Below are positions 7,453 to 15,686 of a stretch of 64,000 bases of DNA, piece by piece. Within the stretch, counting starts at the first letter, position 1; every line of letters begins with the position of its first letter. Made by a program: the position numbers and the translations under genes. The notes beneath the pieces were generated by a model that saw only the letters and a list, made by a program, of their open reading frames with translations, ran no database searches and was not told the DNA's origin. This DNA is from CATQHP01 sp965214915. Lineage in GTDB: Bacteria; Acidobacteriota; Terriglobia; Bryobacterales; UBA6623. Where the stretch lies: positions 372,001 through 436,000 of the forward strand of contig CBDCCP010000001.1 of NCBI GenBank assembly GCA_965214915.1, read 5' to 3'.

Positions 7453-8886
7453 ATGAAGTTTCATTCCTACGAGACCGGCGAGTTCTTCGACGAAATGTTT
7501 TACTCGGACGGCGCGGTGCGCCCCGAAGCGAAAACATTGTTCGACCGCATCCAGGGGCTCGGCGAAGGCGATCTCGAGGAGCGCCAGAAGGGGGCCGAGC
7601 GGGCCTTGATCCGCATGGGCATCACCTTCAACGTTTACGGCGGAGACGAGGGCGACGAACGCATCTTCCCCTTCGACCTCGTGCCGCGCATTGTTCCGGC
7701 CCGGGAATGGGAACGGCTCGAACGCGGCTTGCAGCAGCGCATCCGCGCGCTCAACTTGTTCATCGACGACATTTACCACGAGCAGAAGATCGTGCGCGAT
7801 CGAGTCGTCCCCAGGGAGCTGATCGAATCCGCGGCGGGGTACCGCCCGGAGTGCATGGGCCTCGATCCGCCGGGGGCGGTTTGGTGCCATATCACCGGCA
7901 CCGATCTCGTGCGCGGCAAAGAGGGCGAGATTTACGTTCTCGAAGATAATCTGCGCTGCCCGTCGGGCGTTTCCTACGTCATCGAGAACCGCGCGATCAT
8001 GAAGGAGACCTTCCCGCAGGTCTTCTCGGGGCTGCCCATTCGGGCGGTCGACGACTACGCCAGCCGACTGCTGGCCATGCTGGAGGAAGTCGCGCCGCAG
8101 GCCATCCCCAATCCCGAAGTCGCCGTGCTGACGCCCGGCCGCTACAACTCGGCGTACTTCGAGCACTCGTTTCTGGCCCGCGAGATGGGCGTCGAGCTGG
8201 TCGAAGGGCGCGACTTGGCCGTTGCGGACAGGGCCGTACACATGCGCACCACCAAAGGGTTGCAGCGGGTGGACGTGATTTACCGCCGCATCGACGACGA
8301 TTTTCTCGACCCCAACGTATTCCGCAGCGATTCCATGCTCGGCGTGCCGGGTTTGATGGAAGCGTACCGCTCCGGCCGCGTGACGCTCGTTAACGCCCCC
8401 GGAACCGGCGTCGCGGACGACAAGGTGATCTATGCCTACGTGCCCGAGATCGTCAAGTATTACCTCGCGGAAGACCCGGTCATCCCCAACGTGCCCACCT
8501 ACCTCTGCTGGCGCGATTCCGACCGCCGGTACGTTCTCGACAACATCGCGAAGCTCGTCGTCAAGCCCGCGAACGAATCCGGCGGGTACGGCCTGTTGGT
8601 CGGCCCGCACGCGGCGGCAGAAGACATCGAGGAGTTCAAGGGCCGCATCGAGGAGAACCCGCGCAATTACATCGCCCAGCCGACGCTGGCGCTTTCCCGC
8701 GTTCCCACGCTGATCGAAGACCGCTTCGAAGGCCGCCACGTCGACCTCCGTCCGTACATCCTCTACGGCAAGGAGATTTACGTGCTGCCCGGAGGGCTGA
8801 CGCGGGTCGCGCTGCGCAAGGGTTCCCTGGTCGTCAATTCTTCGCAAGGCGGCGGGAGCAAGGACACATGGGTGCTGGCAAGATGA
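7453..8886 (+). CDS. Circularly permuted ATP-grasp type 2 protein (Anbu operon)
   Basis: 477 aa from ATG 7453 (MKFHSYETGEFFDEMFYSDG), the canonical start of this family. Landmarks: GDEGDERIFPFDLVPRIVP, FIDDIYHEQKI, the ATP-grasp blocks VLEDNLRCPSGVSYVIENR and KPANESGGYGLLVGP, and the usual C-terminus GGGSKDTWVLAR. Such proteins are predicted to form peptide or amide bonds using ATP. It is the first gene of a four-gene operon with an alpha-E protein, Anbu and a transglutaminase-like protein. That set has been noted in comparative genomics as a possible peptide synthesis and cleavage system; its product is still unknown. Confidence 0.92.
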   Translation: MKFHSYETGEFFDEMFYSDGAVRPEAKTLFDRIQGLGEGDLEERQKGAERALIRMGITFNVYGGDEGDERIFPFDLVPRIVPAREWERLERGLQQRIRALNLFIDDIYHEQKIVRDRVVPRELIESAAGYRPECMGLDPPGAVWCHITGTDLVRGKEGEIYVLEDNLRCPSGVSYVIENRAIMKETFPQVFSGLPIRAVDDYASRLLAMLEEVAPQAIPNPEVAVLTPGRYNSAYFEHSFLAREMGVELVEGRDLAVADRAVHMRTTKGLQRVDVIYRRIDDDFLDPNVFRSDSMLGVPGLMEAYRSGRVTLVNAPGTGVADDKVIYAYVPEIVKYYLAEDPVIPNVPTYLCWRDSDRRYVLDNIAKLVVKPANESGGYGLLVGPHAAAEDIEEFKGRIEENPRNYIAQPTLALSRVPTLIEDRFEGRHVDLRPYILYGKEIYVLPGGLTRVALRKGSLVVNSSQGGGSKDTWVLAR

Positions 8887-8950
8887 GCAACGCGCGCGGC
8901 GGCGTTCGAGCCGCAGTTCTCGAGGCCGAAGCCGGAACGGAAGGACGGGA

Positions 8951-9970
8951 ATGCTGAGCCGCGTAGCCGAATCGCTCTATTGGATGAGCCGCTACATCGA
9001 GCGCGCGGCCAGCGTCGGCCGCTGCGTCGACGTCAACCTGCACCTCCTGCTCGATCTGCCGGACCTGTTCGAAGGCCAGTGGAACGCGGTGGTCAAGATC
9101 ACCGGCGACAGCGCCGACTTCAACCGGCGTTACGGCAGCGCCGACACCGACGCTCGAAGCGTCGCCCAATTCCAGACTTTCGACAAGCTGGTCGACGCCA
9201 TGCTCGGCGAGTTGGACACCAACGCGCAAAACGTCATTCAATTCCTGGCCTTCGACCGCGAGAATCCGAACTCGATCGCCTCTTGCGTGGCGGCCGCGCG
9301 AGAGAACGCTCGGTCGATCCGGGAGATCATTTCGTCCGAGGCGTGGGAAGAGCTCAACGTCTTTTACCTGAACATAACCTCGCCGGACGCCCGGCGGCGG
9401 GCGCTCTCCAACCCTGCGGAATTCTTCCGCGGCGTAAGAAGAGCCGGCCACGCGATAGCGGGCGTGATGATCGAAACGATGTCGCGGGAGGAGGCTTGGC
9501 ACTTCTCGCGCATGGGGCGCCTGCTCGAACGCGCGGATCAAACGACCCGCATTCTCGACCTCAAGTACTTCCTGCTGCTGCCCGGCGTCCGGGATGTCGG
9601 AACGGCGGTCGATGACATTCACTGGATGGCGATCCTGCGCTCCGCGGGCGCTTTCGAGATGTACCGCAAGGTTTACGGGCGGGTCGCCGTAGAGCATATC
9701 GTGCGCTTTCTTGTGCTCGACACCGAGTTTCCGCGTTCCGTCCGCTACTGCGTCAACAACGCCGAAATGTCGCTTCGAGTGATTACCGGAACGCCGCACA
9801 AGAGCTTTCGCAATCCGGTCGAGCGGCGGCTGGGGCGCTTGGCGTCGGAGCTCGATTACACGGAAGCGAAGGAAGTGATCGGAAGCGGTCTGCACCAGTT
9901 CCTGGACGGCGTTCAAGTCAAGCTCAACAAGACCGGCGACAGCATTTTTCAGACGTTCTTCGCCGGTTAG
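8951..9970 (+). CDS. Alpha-E domain protein (DUF403)
   Basis: 339 aa, all helical in appearance. The start MLSRVAESLYWMSRYIERA is the family signature and contains the Glu-rich helix after which the domain is named. Other conserved pieces are REIISSEAWEELN, HFSRMGRLLERADQTTRIL and LDTEFPRSVRYC. Function is unknown; the family almost always accompanies the permuted ATP-grasp protein, as here (gene ends 64 bp upstream). It is probably a partner or substrate-binding subunit of that enzyme. Confidence 0.92.
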   Translation: MLSRVAESLYWMSRYIERAASVGRCVDVNLHLLLDLPDLFEGQWNAVVKITGDSADFNRRYGSADTDARSVAQFQTFDKLVDAMLGELDTNAQNVIQFLAFDRENPNSIASCVAAARENARSIREIISSEAWEELNVFYLNITSPDARRRALSNPAEFFRGVRRAGHAIAGVMIETMSREEAWHFSRMGRLLERADQTTRILDLKYFLLLPGVRDVGTAVDDIHWMAILRSAGAFEMYRKVYGRVAVEHIVRFLVLDTEFPRSVRYCVNNAEMSLRVITGTPHKSFRNPVERRLGRLASELDYTEAKEVIGSGLHQFLDGVQVKLNKTGDSIFQTFFAG

Positions 9971-10086
9971 ACGCAGATCCGGTTTCGACTCCGGCGGACC
10001 GCCCCGTCCGGTCTCCGGCGGGGTAGGATAGGGTAAAGGTCTCGGCCCCTTAAGCTTTCCCCGCCGCGGCCTCGGTCTCGGATTCC

Positions 10087-10824
10087 ATGACGTTCTGCAT
10101 AGGCATCGCTGTCGAAGAAGGCATTGTCGGCATCGCCGATACGCTGATCACTTCCGGCCGGGAGATGATCTCGGCGCGCAAGATGACCATCTACCATCCT
10201 CCGCAAGGGGCGATGTTTCTGATGACGTCGGGCCTACGCTCGATCCGCGACAAGGCGCTGACCTATTTTGAAATCGCCCTCGCCGAGCGCGAAGAGCCTT
10301 TCGACCGACTGTTCGAGGCCGTCAATCTGTTTGCCGCGCAGCTTCGCAAGGTGCGACGCGAAGACGGCGATTGGCTGCGCGAAGAAGGCTTGAGCTTCAA
10401 CTCCCACGCCTTGATCGGGGGACAGATGCGCCTGGATGCAACTCATAAGCTTTACCTGGTCTATCCGGAAGGCAACTGGATCGATACGAGCCGCGCAACT
10501 CCCTATCAAGTGATCGGCTCGACCGGCTACGGCAAGCCGATTCTCGATCGGACCTTGAAAATCGGCGACCCGATGCGCCATGCCTTCAAGGTCGGCTGCC
10601 TGGCTTTCGATTCCACGCGGATCAGCGCCGCCGACGTGGATTTCCCCATCGACGTCGCCCTCTACAAAAAAAACAGCTTTCATATCGTGGAAAGCCGTTA
10701 CGACAAGACGGATCTGGCTCCTCTTTCCTCGCTCTGGCAGGAACGCATCCGCAGTGCGATCCAAGGTCTGCCGATGGACTGGGAAGAGCAACTGTTCGCC
10801 AAGCTGGAGTCGCCGGACAAGTGA
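10087..10824 (+). CDS. Anbu, proteasome-beta-like N-terminal nucleophile peptidase
   Basis: 245 aa. It starts MTFCIGIAVEEGIVGIADTL, so removal of Met exposes Thr as the N-terminal nucleophile, as in proteasome beta subunits. Asp18 (IADT) and Lys32 (SARKM) fit the other catalytic positions. Later blocks VIGSTGYGKPILDR and SLLWQ-like SSLWQERIRSAI are typical of Anbu (ancestral beta subunit). No propeptide is needed. The stop overlaps the GTG start of the transglutaminase-like gene by 4 bp (10821-10824). Anbu proteins assemble into rings or lock-washer helices; peptidase activity has been hard to show, and targets are unknown. Confidence 0.88.
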   Translation: MTFCIGIAVEEGIVGIADTLITSGREMISARKMTIYHPPQGAMFLMTSGLRSIRDKALTYFEIALAEREEPFDRLFEAVNLFAAQLRKVRREDGDWLREEGLSFNSHALIGGQMRLDATHKLYLVYPEGNWIDTSRATPYQVIGSTGYGKPILDRTLKIGDPMRHAFKVGCLAFDSTRISAADVDFPIDVALYKKNSFHIVESRYDKTDLAPLSSLWQERIRSAIQGLPMDWEEQLFAKLESPDK

Positions 10825-11675
10825 GATTCCGCGTTGTTCATACGACGACGTACAGCTACTCGGACGCCGTTTTTCTCGAACCCCACACGATCCGGCTCAG
10901 GCCGCGTTCCGACCCTGCGCAAAGGGAGCTTTCCTATTCCCTGGCGATCGAGCCTGCTCCGGCCCGCTTGAGCCATGCGCTCGACAGCGAGGGAAACTCC
11001 GTCGCCTGCGCCTGGTTCGAGGGGTTGACGGAGCGGCTCGAGATCGTTTCCCGCCTGGAAGTCGAAACGCTGCGCCGCAATCCCTTCGATTTCCTTTGGC
11101 GGGACGGCGCGCGCCGCTTGGGGTTTCGGTACTCCGAAACGGATGCGCTGGCGCGGTTCATGAGCGCGGGCGAAACGCGCCTGGAGCCGACCGCGTGGGC
11201 GCTGGCGCGGAGCGGGGGCGAAACGCTGCCGTTTTTGACGCGCCTGAACGAGCGTATTTACGAATCGATCAAAGTCGTCGTGCGGGAAGAAGGCGAGCCT
11301 TACTCTCCGGTGGAAACCCTGCAACGCGGCGCGGGCGCCTGTCGCGACCTGGCCGTCCTGTTCTGCGCCTGTTGCCGAGAAGCGGGTCTGGCGGCGCGGT
11401 TCGTTAGCGGGTATCACGCCGGCGATGCCGGCGTGCAGGAGCGCCGCCTGCACGCTTGGGCCGAAGTCTATCTGCCGGGCGGAGGTTGGCGGGGTTTTGA
11501 CCCTACGGACGGCTTGGCGGCCGCGGACCGGCACATCGCGCTGGCGGCGGCGGCGCAACCCGAGGACGCTGCGCCGGTAACCGGAAGCTTCCGCAAGACG
11601 GGCGCGGCCTGCAAGATGAGCTCGCGCGTGGAACTGGAAATACCGGCGGCAAGCGTAGAGACGAGCCGCGCTTGA
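10821..11675 (+). CDS. Transglutaminase-like cysteine peptidase (Anbu operon)
   Basis: 284 aa, starting with GTG inside the Anbu stop (GTGA overlap), so translation is coupled. The N-terminal half MRFRVVHTTTYSYSDAV is the beta-rich domain usual in this family. The catalytic triad is visible: Cys174 in GAGACRDLAVLF, His211 in RLHAWAEVYLPG and Asp227 in FDPTDG. Proteins of this type are cysteine peptidases or amidases. In this operon it may process what the ATP-grasp protein makes, together with Anbu. The C-terminal 45 residues are low-complexity and unconserved. Confidence 0.9.
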   Translation: MRFRVVHTTTYSYSDAVFLEPHTIRLRPRSDPAQRELSYSLAIEPAPARLSHALDSEGNSVACAWFEGLTERLEIVSRLEVETLRRNPFDFLWRDGARRLGFRYSETDALARFMSAGETRLEPTAWALARSGGETLPFLTRLNERIYESIKVVVREEGEPYSPVETLQRGAGACRDLAVLFCACCREAGLAARFVSGYHAGDAGVQERRLHAWAEVYLPGGGWRGFDPTDGLAAADRHIALAAAAQPEDAAPVTGSFRKTGAACKMSSRVELEIPAASVETSRA

Positions 11676-11777
11676 GGAAAAAGCCGCCTCAGGGGCATGC
11701 GATGCCCCCTCGTCGTTGCAGTCTTCCCGGCAGGCGTGTGCGATTCCAGACCAAGCGGGGGCGAAGTCCCGGGCGGG

Positions 11778-12440
11778 TTACGGCGCTTTGCGCACGAATC
11801 CCTGGAATCCTTCGCGCCGCAAGCGGCGAAGCGCAGCTTCGGCGCTGCCGCCCTTTTGCGGCGCGACCAGCACGCGGAACACGACGCCCCCGCTCGCCCG
11901 CGCTGTTTCCAGATCGACTTCGTAGCCGAGGCGCCGAACTTCAGCAGCAACCGAGTCGGCCCTGCTGCGTTGTCGAAAAGAGCCGATTTGGACAACGGAA
12001 CGCCGGGCAACGGAACCTTGGGCGGAAGAACCGGACTTCGGCCCCTTGATGATCTTCAACCGCACGCGGGCGGTGCCCGGGCCGATCATGGCGATTGCTT
12101 CCGCGGCGGCGCGCGAGATGTCGATAATCCTGTTCTTCACGAACGGGCCGCGGTCGTTGATGCGGACTTGCGTCGCCCGGCCGTTGTCGAGGTTCGTCAC
12201 TTGCACCCAGGTGTCGAACGGCAGCGCCAGATGCGCCGCGGTCATTTTGTTCATGTCGTAGATTTCGCCGTTGCTCGTGCGGCGGCCGTGATAGGGGCGC
12301 CCGTACCAACTGGCGACGCCCCGCTGGGTCGCGCCGATCACGGCCGGCTTGGGGGGCGGCAGCCTATTCGGACTCGGTTTCCTTCCGCCGCAAGCCGCCA
12401 GCAGAGCAAGCGTCAAGGCGGCAAGTAAGGCGCTACGCAT
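11778..12440 (-). CDS. rlpA: RlpA-like septal-ring lytic transglycosylase lipoprotein
   Basis: 220 aa. The N-terminus is a lipoprotein signal with lipobox LLAAC (Cys17). A double-psi beta-barrel follows: GVASWYGRPYHGRRTSNGE, MTAAHLALPFDTWVQVTN and VRINDRGPFV with the catalytic Asp region. The end (VVQIGSFRQRSRADSVAAEV onward) is a SPOR domain that binds denuded peptidoglycan at division sites. RlpA cuts naked glycan strands in some bacteria. The gene is convergent with the Anbu operon, separated by 102 bp, and divergent from the hydantoinase gene. Confidence 0.93.
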   Translation of the reverse strand: MRSALLAALTLALLAACGGRKPSPNRLPPPKPAVIGATQRGVASWYGRPYHGRRTSNGEIYDMNKMTAAHLALPFDTWVQVTNLDNGRATQVRINDRGPFVKNRIIDISRAAAEAIAMIGPGTARVRLKIIKGPKSGSSAQGSVARRSVVQIGSFRQRSRADSVAAEVRRLGYEVDLETARASGGVVFRVLVAPQKGGSAEAALRRLRREGFQGFVRKAP

Positions 12441-12559
12441 AGTCCAATAGTGTACCCACGCCGCCCGAGACCGTTCCGCCGGGATTCGCTAACTTGATAA
12501 AGATGACCGATCCGACATCCGCGGCCCGCCGGCATGACCGCCCGCCGAACCGTAAGCGC

Positions 12560-14110
12560 ATGAATCTGGATCTGCAGGTCTTCCTGAATCTTTTTGTCTC
12601 GATCGCCGAGGAAATGGGCATCGTGCTGCAGCGCACCGCGTTTTCGGCGAATATCAAGGAGCGCCGCGACTATTCCTGCGCGGTTTACGACGCAGGCGGG
12701 CGGACCGTCGCGATGGGCGATCACATGCCCGCGCACTTGGGCGCCATGCCGGTCTCGGTCAGCGCGGTGCTGCAAGAGGCGCAGCCCGCTCCGGGGGACA
12801 TTTATTTCCTCAACGATCCGTTCCGCGGAGGAACGCATCTGCCTGACATCACCTCGGTTTCCGCCGTGTTCCCGAGAGACTCCGGCGCGCCGGCGCTCTA
12901 CCTGGCCACACGCGCTCACCACGCCGATGTCGGCGGCATGAAGCCGGGCTCCATGCCGCTAGCTACCGAGATTTTTCAAGAGGGGCTGCGCATACCGCCG
13001 ATTCGACTGGTCAGGGCCGGCGCGTACGACGAAGGATTGCTGGCTCTGATCCTGGCGAATGTGCGCACACCCGAGGAGCGCCGCGGCGATCTGGGCGCGC
13101 AAGTCGCCGCTCATCGGGTAGGCGAGCGGCGCTTGTTGCAGGCGCTGGCCAAGTACGGGCAGGCGAAGGTCGCCGGCCGGATGGCGCAATTGCAGGATTA
13201 CGCCGAGCGCCGCATGCGGCGCCGCCTCGCGGCCTTGCCGGACGGCAGCTACGACTTCGAGGATTGCCTCGACAACGACGGCTTTTCCTCTCGACCGGTA
13301 CGCATTGCCTGCCGCCTGACCATAAACGGCGAATCGGCAACGGTCGATTTCAGTGAGTCGGATCCGCAGACGCGCGGCGGCGTGAACGCCAACCGCGCGG
13401 TGACCAACTCGGCGGTCATGTACTGCTTCCGATGCTTGATTGCAGACGACGCGCCGTACAACGCCGGGCTGATGCGGCCGGTCACGGTGGTGACGCGCTC
13501 AGGCACGGTGTGCGACGCCCGCTTGCCCGCGAGCGTGGCGGCAGGCAATGTCGAAACCTCGCAGCGGATCGCGGATGTAGTCATGGGTGCGCTGCAAAAA
13601 GCCGATCCTGCGAGCGTGCCCGCAGCCTCCTCGGGAACCATGAACAACGTCAGCCTAGGGGGTATCGATCCCGCCTCGGGAGAGCCGTTCACATATTACG
13701 AGACGATCGCCGGCGGGATGGGCGCGCGGCCGACGGCCGACGGCCTGGACGCCGTCCATACCAATATGACCAACAGCCTGAATACTCCGATCGAGGCCCT
13801 GGAGTATCAGTATCCGCTGCGGGTCACACGCTATTCGAAGCGGCCGGACAGCGGCGGGACAGGAAAGCGCCGCGGCGGGCACGGGGTGATCCGCGAGATC
13901 GAGTTTTTGACCGGCGCCGAGGTTACGCTGCTCTCTGAAAGGCGCGAGCGCGAACCCTACGGCGTTGCCGGCGGCGGGGCCGGCAAGCTCGGCCGCAATA
14001 CTTTGAACGGTTCCGTCATCGCCGCCAAGGGAAGTTTCCAGGCAAAGCCCGGAGACCGCATGAAAATCGAAACGCCGGGCGGGGGCGGTTACTTTTCGAG
14101 CAGGAAGTGA
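12560..14110 (+). CDS. Hydantoinase B / acetone-carboxylase-alpha family protein
   Basis: 516 aa from ATG 12560 (MNLDLQVFLNLFVSIAEEMG), which matches where this family usually begins; in-frame starts at 12503 (ATG) or 12494 (TTG) would add an unconserved Arg/Pro-rich piece. Hallmarks: RTAFSANIKERRDYSCA, MGDHMPAHLGAMP, YFLNDPFRGGTHLPD, HHADVGG, and RGGVNANRAVTNS. The end has the glycine-rich ETPGGGGYF block. HyuB works with HyuA as an ATP-dependent hydantoinase or oxoprolinase; no HyuA gene is present next to it. The 3' end overlaps the convergent carbamoyltransferase by 22 bp. Confidence 0.9.
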   Translation: MNLDLQVFLNLFVSIAEEMGIVLQRTAFSANIKERRDYSCAVYDAGGRTVAMGDHMPAHLGAMPVSVSAVLQEAQPAPGDIYFLNDPFRGGTHLPDITSVSAVFPRDSGAPALYLATRAHHADVGGMKPGSMPLATEIFQEGLRIPPIRLVRAGAYDEGLLALILANVRTPEERRGDLGAQVAAHRVGERRLLQALAKYGQAKVAGRMAQLQDYAERRMRRRLAALPDGSYDFEDCLDNDGFSSRPVRIACRLTINGESATVDFSESDPQTRGGVNANRAVTNSAVMYCFRCLIADDAPYNAGLMRPVTVVTRSGTVCDARLPASVAAGNVETSQRIADVVMGALQKADPASVPAASSGTMNNVSLGGIDPASGEPFTYYETIAGGMGARPTADGLDAVHTNMTNSLNTPIEALEYQYPLRVTRYSKRPDSGGTGKRRGGHGVIREIEFLTGAEVTLLSERREREPYGVAGGGAGKLGRNTLNGSVIAAKGSFQAKPGDRMKIETPGGGGYFSSRK

Positions 14111-15666
14111 CCGACGAACATGGCGTCGATGCCCGAGGCATAAAAGCTGCGCACGGCCGCGCGGGGATCGTTGACCAGCGGTTCGCCAAACAGGTTGAAC
14201 GAAGTGTTGTAGAGCACGGGCAATCCGCTGACGCGACCGGCTTGTTGCAGCAGTTCCCAATAGAGCCGGTTGTCCGCTTTGCGCACGAGGTGAACGCGAA
14301 TGCGCTCGCCGTCGAGCAGCGCCGCCTCGAACGTCTTCTTATGCTTCGGTTTCACCCGGCTTACGGTAGCCAGATACCGCGCGGCGGGGGTTGTGTGGAA
14401 ATATTCGTCCGCGCACTCTTCCGGCGCCGACGCCGCGAATTTGCGGAACTGCTCGCGCCGCTTGATGTAAACGTTCAGGTTCTCGGTCGAGTAGGGATTC
14501 AGCGGCGAGGCCAGGATGCTACGGTTGCCGAGAGCGCGCGGCCCGAACTCGGTGCGGCCTTGAAACCAAGCCAGAATCTGGTTGTCGGCCAAACGGCGGA
14601 CCGCATCGTCGATAAGCTCCGTATCGGTCATCAGGTAGCGCAGCCGCAGCTTGCAATTTTCCAACACCTGCTTGATTTCCTCGCTGCCGAAACTCGGTCC
14701 GAGAAAGAGGTTTTCCATCGGCACGCGCTCGGTGCGCTTGAGCACCTTGTGCCAGGCGTGGTAGGCGCTGCCGACGGCCGTCCCCGCATTGCCTGCAGCC
14801 GGTTGCACGAACACGTTGCCGAAGCGTCCGCTTGTCTCCAACGCTTCCACCAGCAGGGCGTTCATCGCCAATCCGCCGGCGAGGCAAAGATGCTCGGCCT
14901 CTCCAGCCAAGCGGATCACGGCGCCGGCAACCGCGGCCTGAACGCCGGCGGCCAAGTCGCGCCGCAGCTCGGGGCCGACGCTCCTGCCGGGCTCGATGCC
15001 GACCGCGCGGTAGAACTTTTCGCTGAAGCCGCCCTGCGTCGGGCGCGCGGTGTCGAAGTAGCTCCGATCGAGCCTGGGCAGCGCCGCTTGCGCGCCGCCG
15101 AGAATTGCGGAGAACAGATCGGCAAACCGCGGCTCGCCGGACAACGACAGCCACTGCAGCTTGTGCTCTTCGCCGTCTGCCGAGAATCCCGCCAACTCGG
15201 TTGCCCGGCTGTAAAGAGCGGCGGGGGAGTCCGGCGCGTAAAGCTCCTCCACGGCGTCGAGTTGCGATCCGTTGCCCTGCCATACTGCGCCGCAGCGCAT
15301 ATCGCCGCGGCGGTCGAGGGTCAGGACGCGGGCGCTTTCGTAGGGCGAGGCAAAAAATGCGCTGGCGGCATGCGCGTCGTGATGATCGACGATGACCATC
15401 CGCGCTTTGGGGAAAAGCGATTTCAGATGGAAATGAAACGAGTTGTCCGCGCCGGCGGCCAACGGCCGCGCGAGGGCGACGACGTCGACATCGCCGGCGG
15501 CCGCTGAATCTACCGCCAGGCAGGAGTCGATCGCCTGCTTGGGCAGTCCGCCGCGGTGCGCTTGGCGGGAGAGCTTTTCTTCTTCAATCGCGGCTACCAA
15601 GCGTCCGTCCCGCATGAGCGCGGCGGCCCCATCGTGCAGCCAGCCTCCGATTCCGAGTATCAGCAT
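14089..15666 (-). CDS. NodU/CmcH-family carbamoyltransferase
   Basis: 525 aa. The N-terminal ASKHA-like domain begins MLILGIGGWLHDGAAALM. The metal site is visible in DHHDAHAASAFFASP (His95, His99) and VLTLDRRGD (Asp118). The C-terminal YrdC-like half includes the carbamoyl-transfer signature GRTEFGPRALGNRSILASP and YNTSFNLFGEPLVNDP near the end. These enzymes move a carbamoyl group from carbamoyl phosphate, via carbamoyl-AMP, to sugar or antibiotic hydroxyls. No biosynthetic cluster surrounds it. The gene starts 20 bp after gltX ends, so the two may be cotranscribed. Confidence 0.9.
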   Translation of the reverse strand: MLILGIGGWLHDGAAALMRDGRLVAAIEEEKLSRQAHRGGLPKQAIDSCLAVDSAAAGDVDVVALARPLAAGADNSFHFHLKSLFPKARMVIVDHHDAHAASAFFASPYESARVLTLDRRGDMRCGAVWQGNGSQLDAVEELYAPDSPAALYSRATELAGFSADGEEHKLQWLSLSGEPRFADLFSAILGGAQAALPRLDRSYFDTARPTQGGFSEKFYRAVGIEPGRSVGPELRRDLAAGVQAAVAGAVIRLAGEAEHLCLAGGLAMNALLVEALETSGRFGNVFVQPAAGNAGTAVGSAYHAWHKVLKRTERVPMENLFLGPSFGSEEIKQVLENCKLRLRYLMTDTELIDDAVRRLADNQILAWFQGRTEFGPRALGNRSILASPLNPYSTENLNVYIKRREQFRKFAASAPEECADEYFHTTPAARYLATVSRVKPKHKKTFEAALLDGERIRVHLVRKADNRLYWELLQQAGRVSGLPVLYNTSFNLFGEPLVNDPRAAVRSFYASGIDAMFVGHFLLEK

Positions 15667-15686
15667 GTTTTATCCGAATCGAGCGT

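Noticed and set aside
14107..15507. 466-aa plus-strand open frame over the carbamoyltransferase
   Set aside because: Antisense to a gene with conserved catalytic blocks; high GC keeps such frames open.
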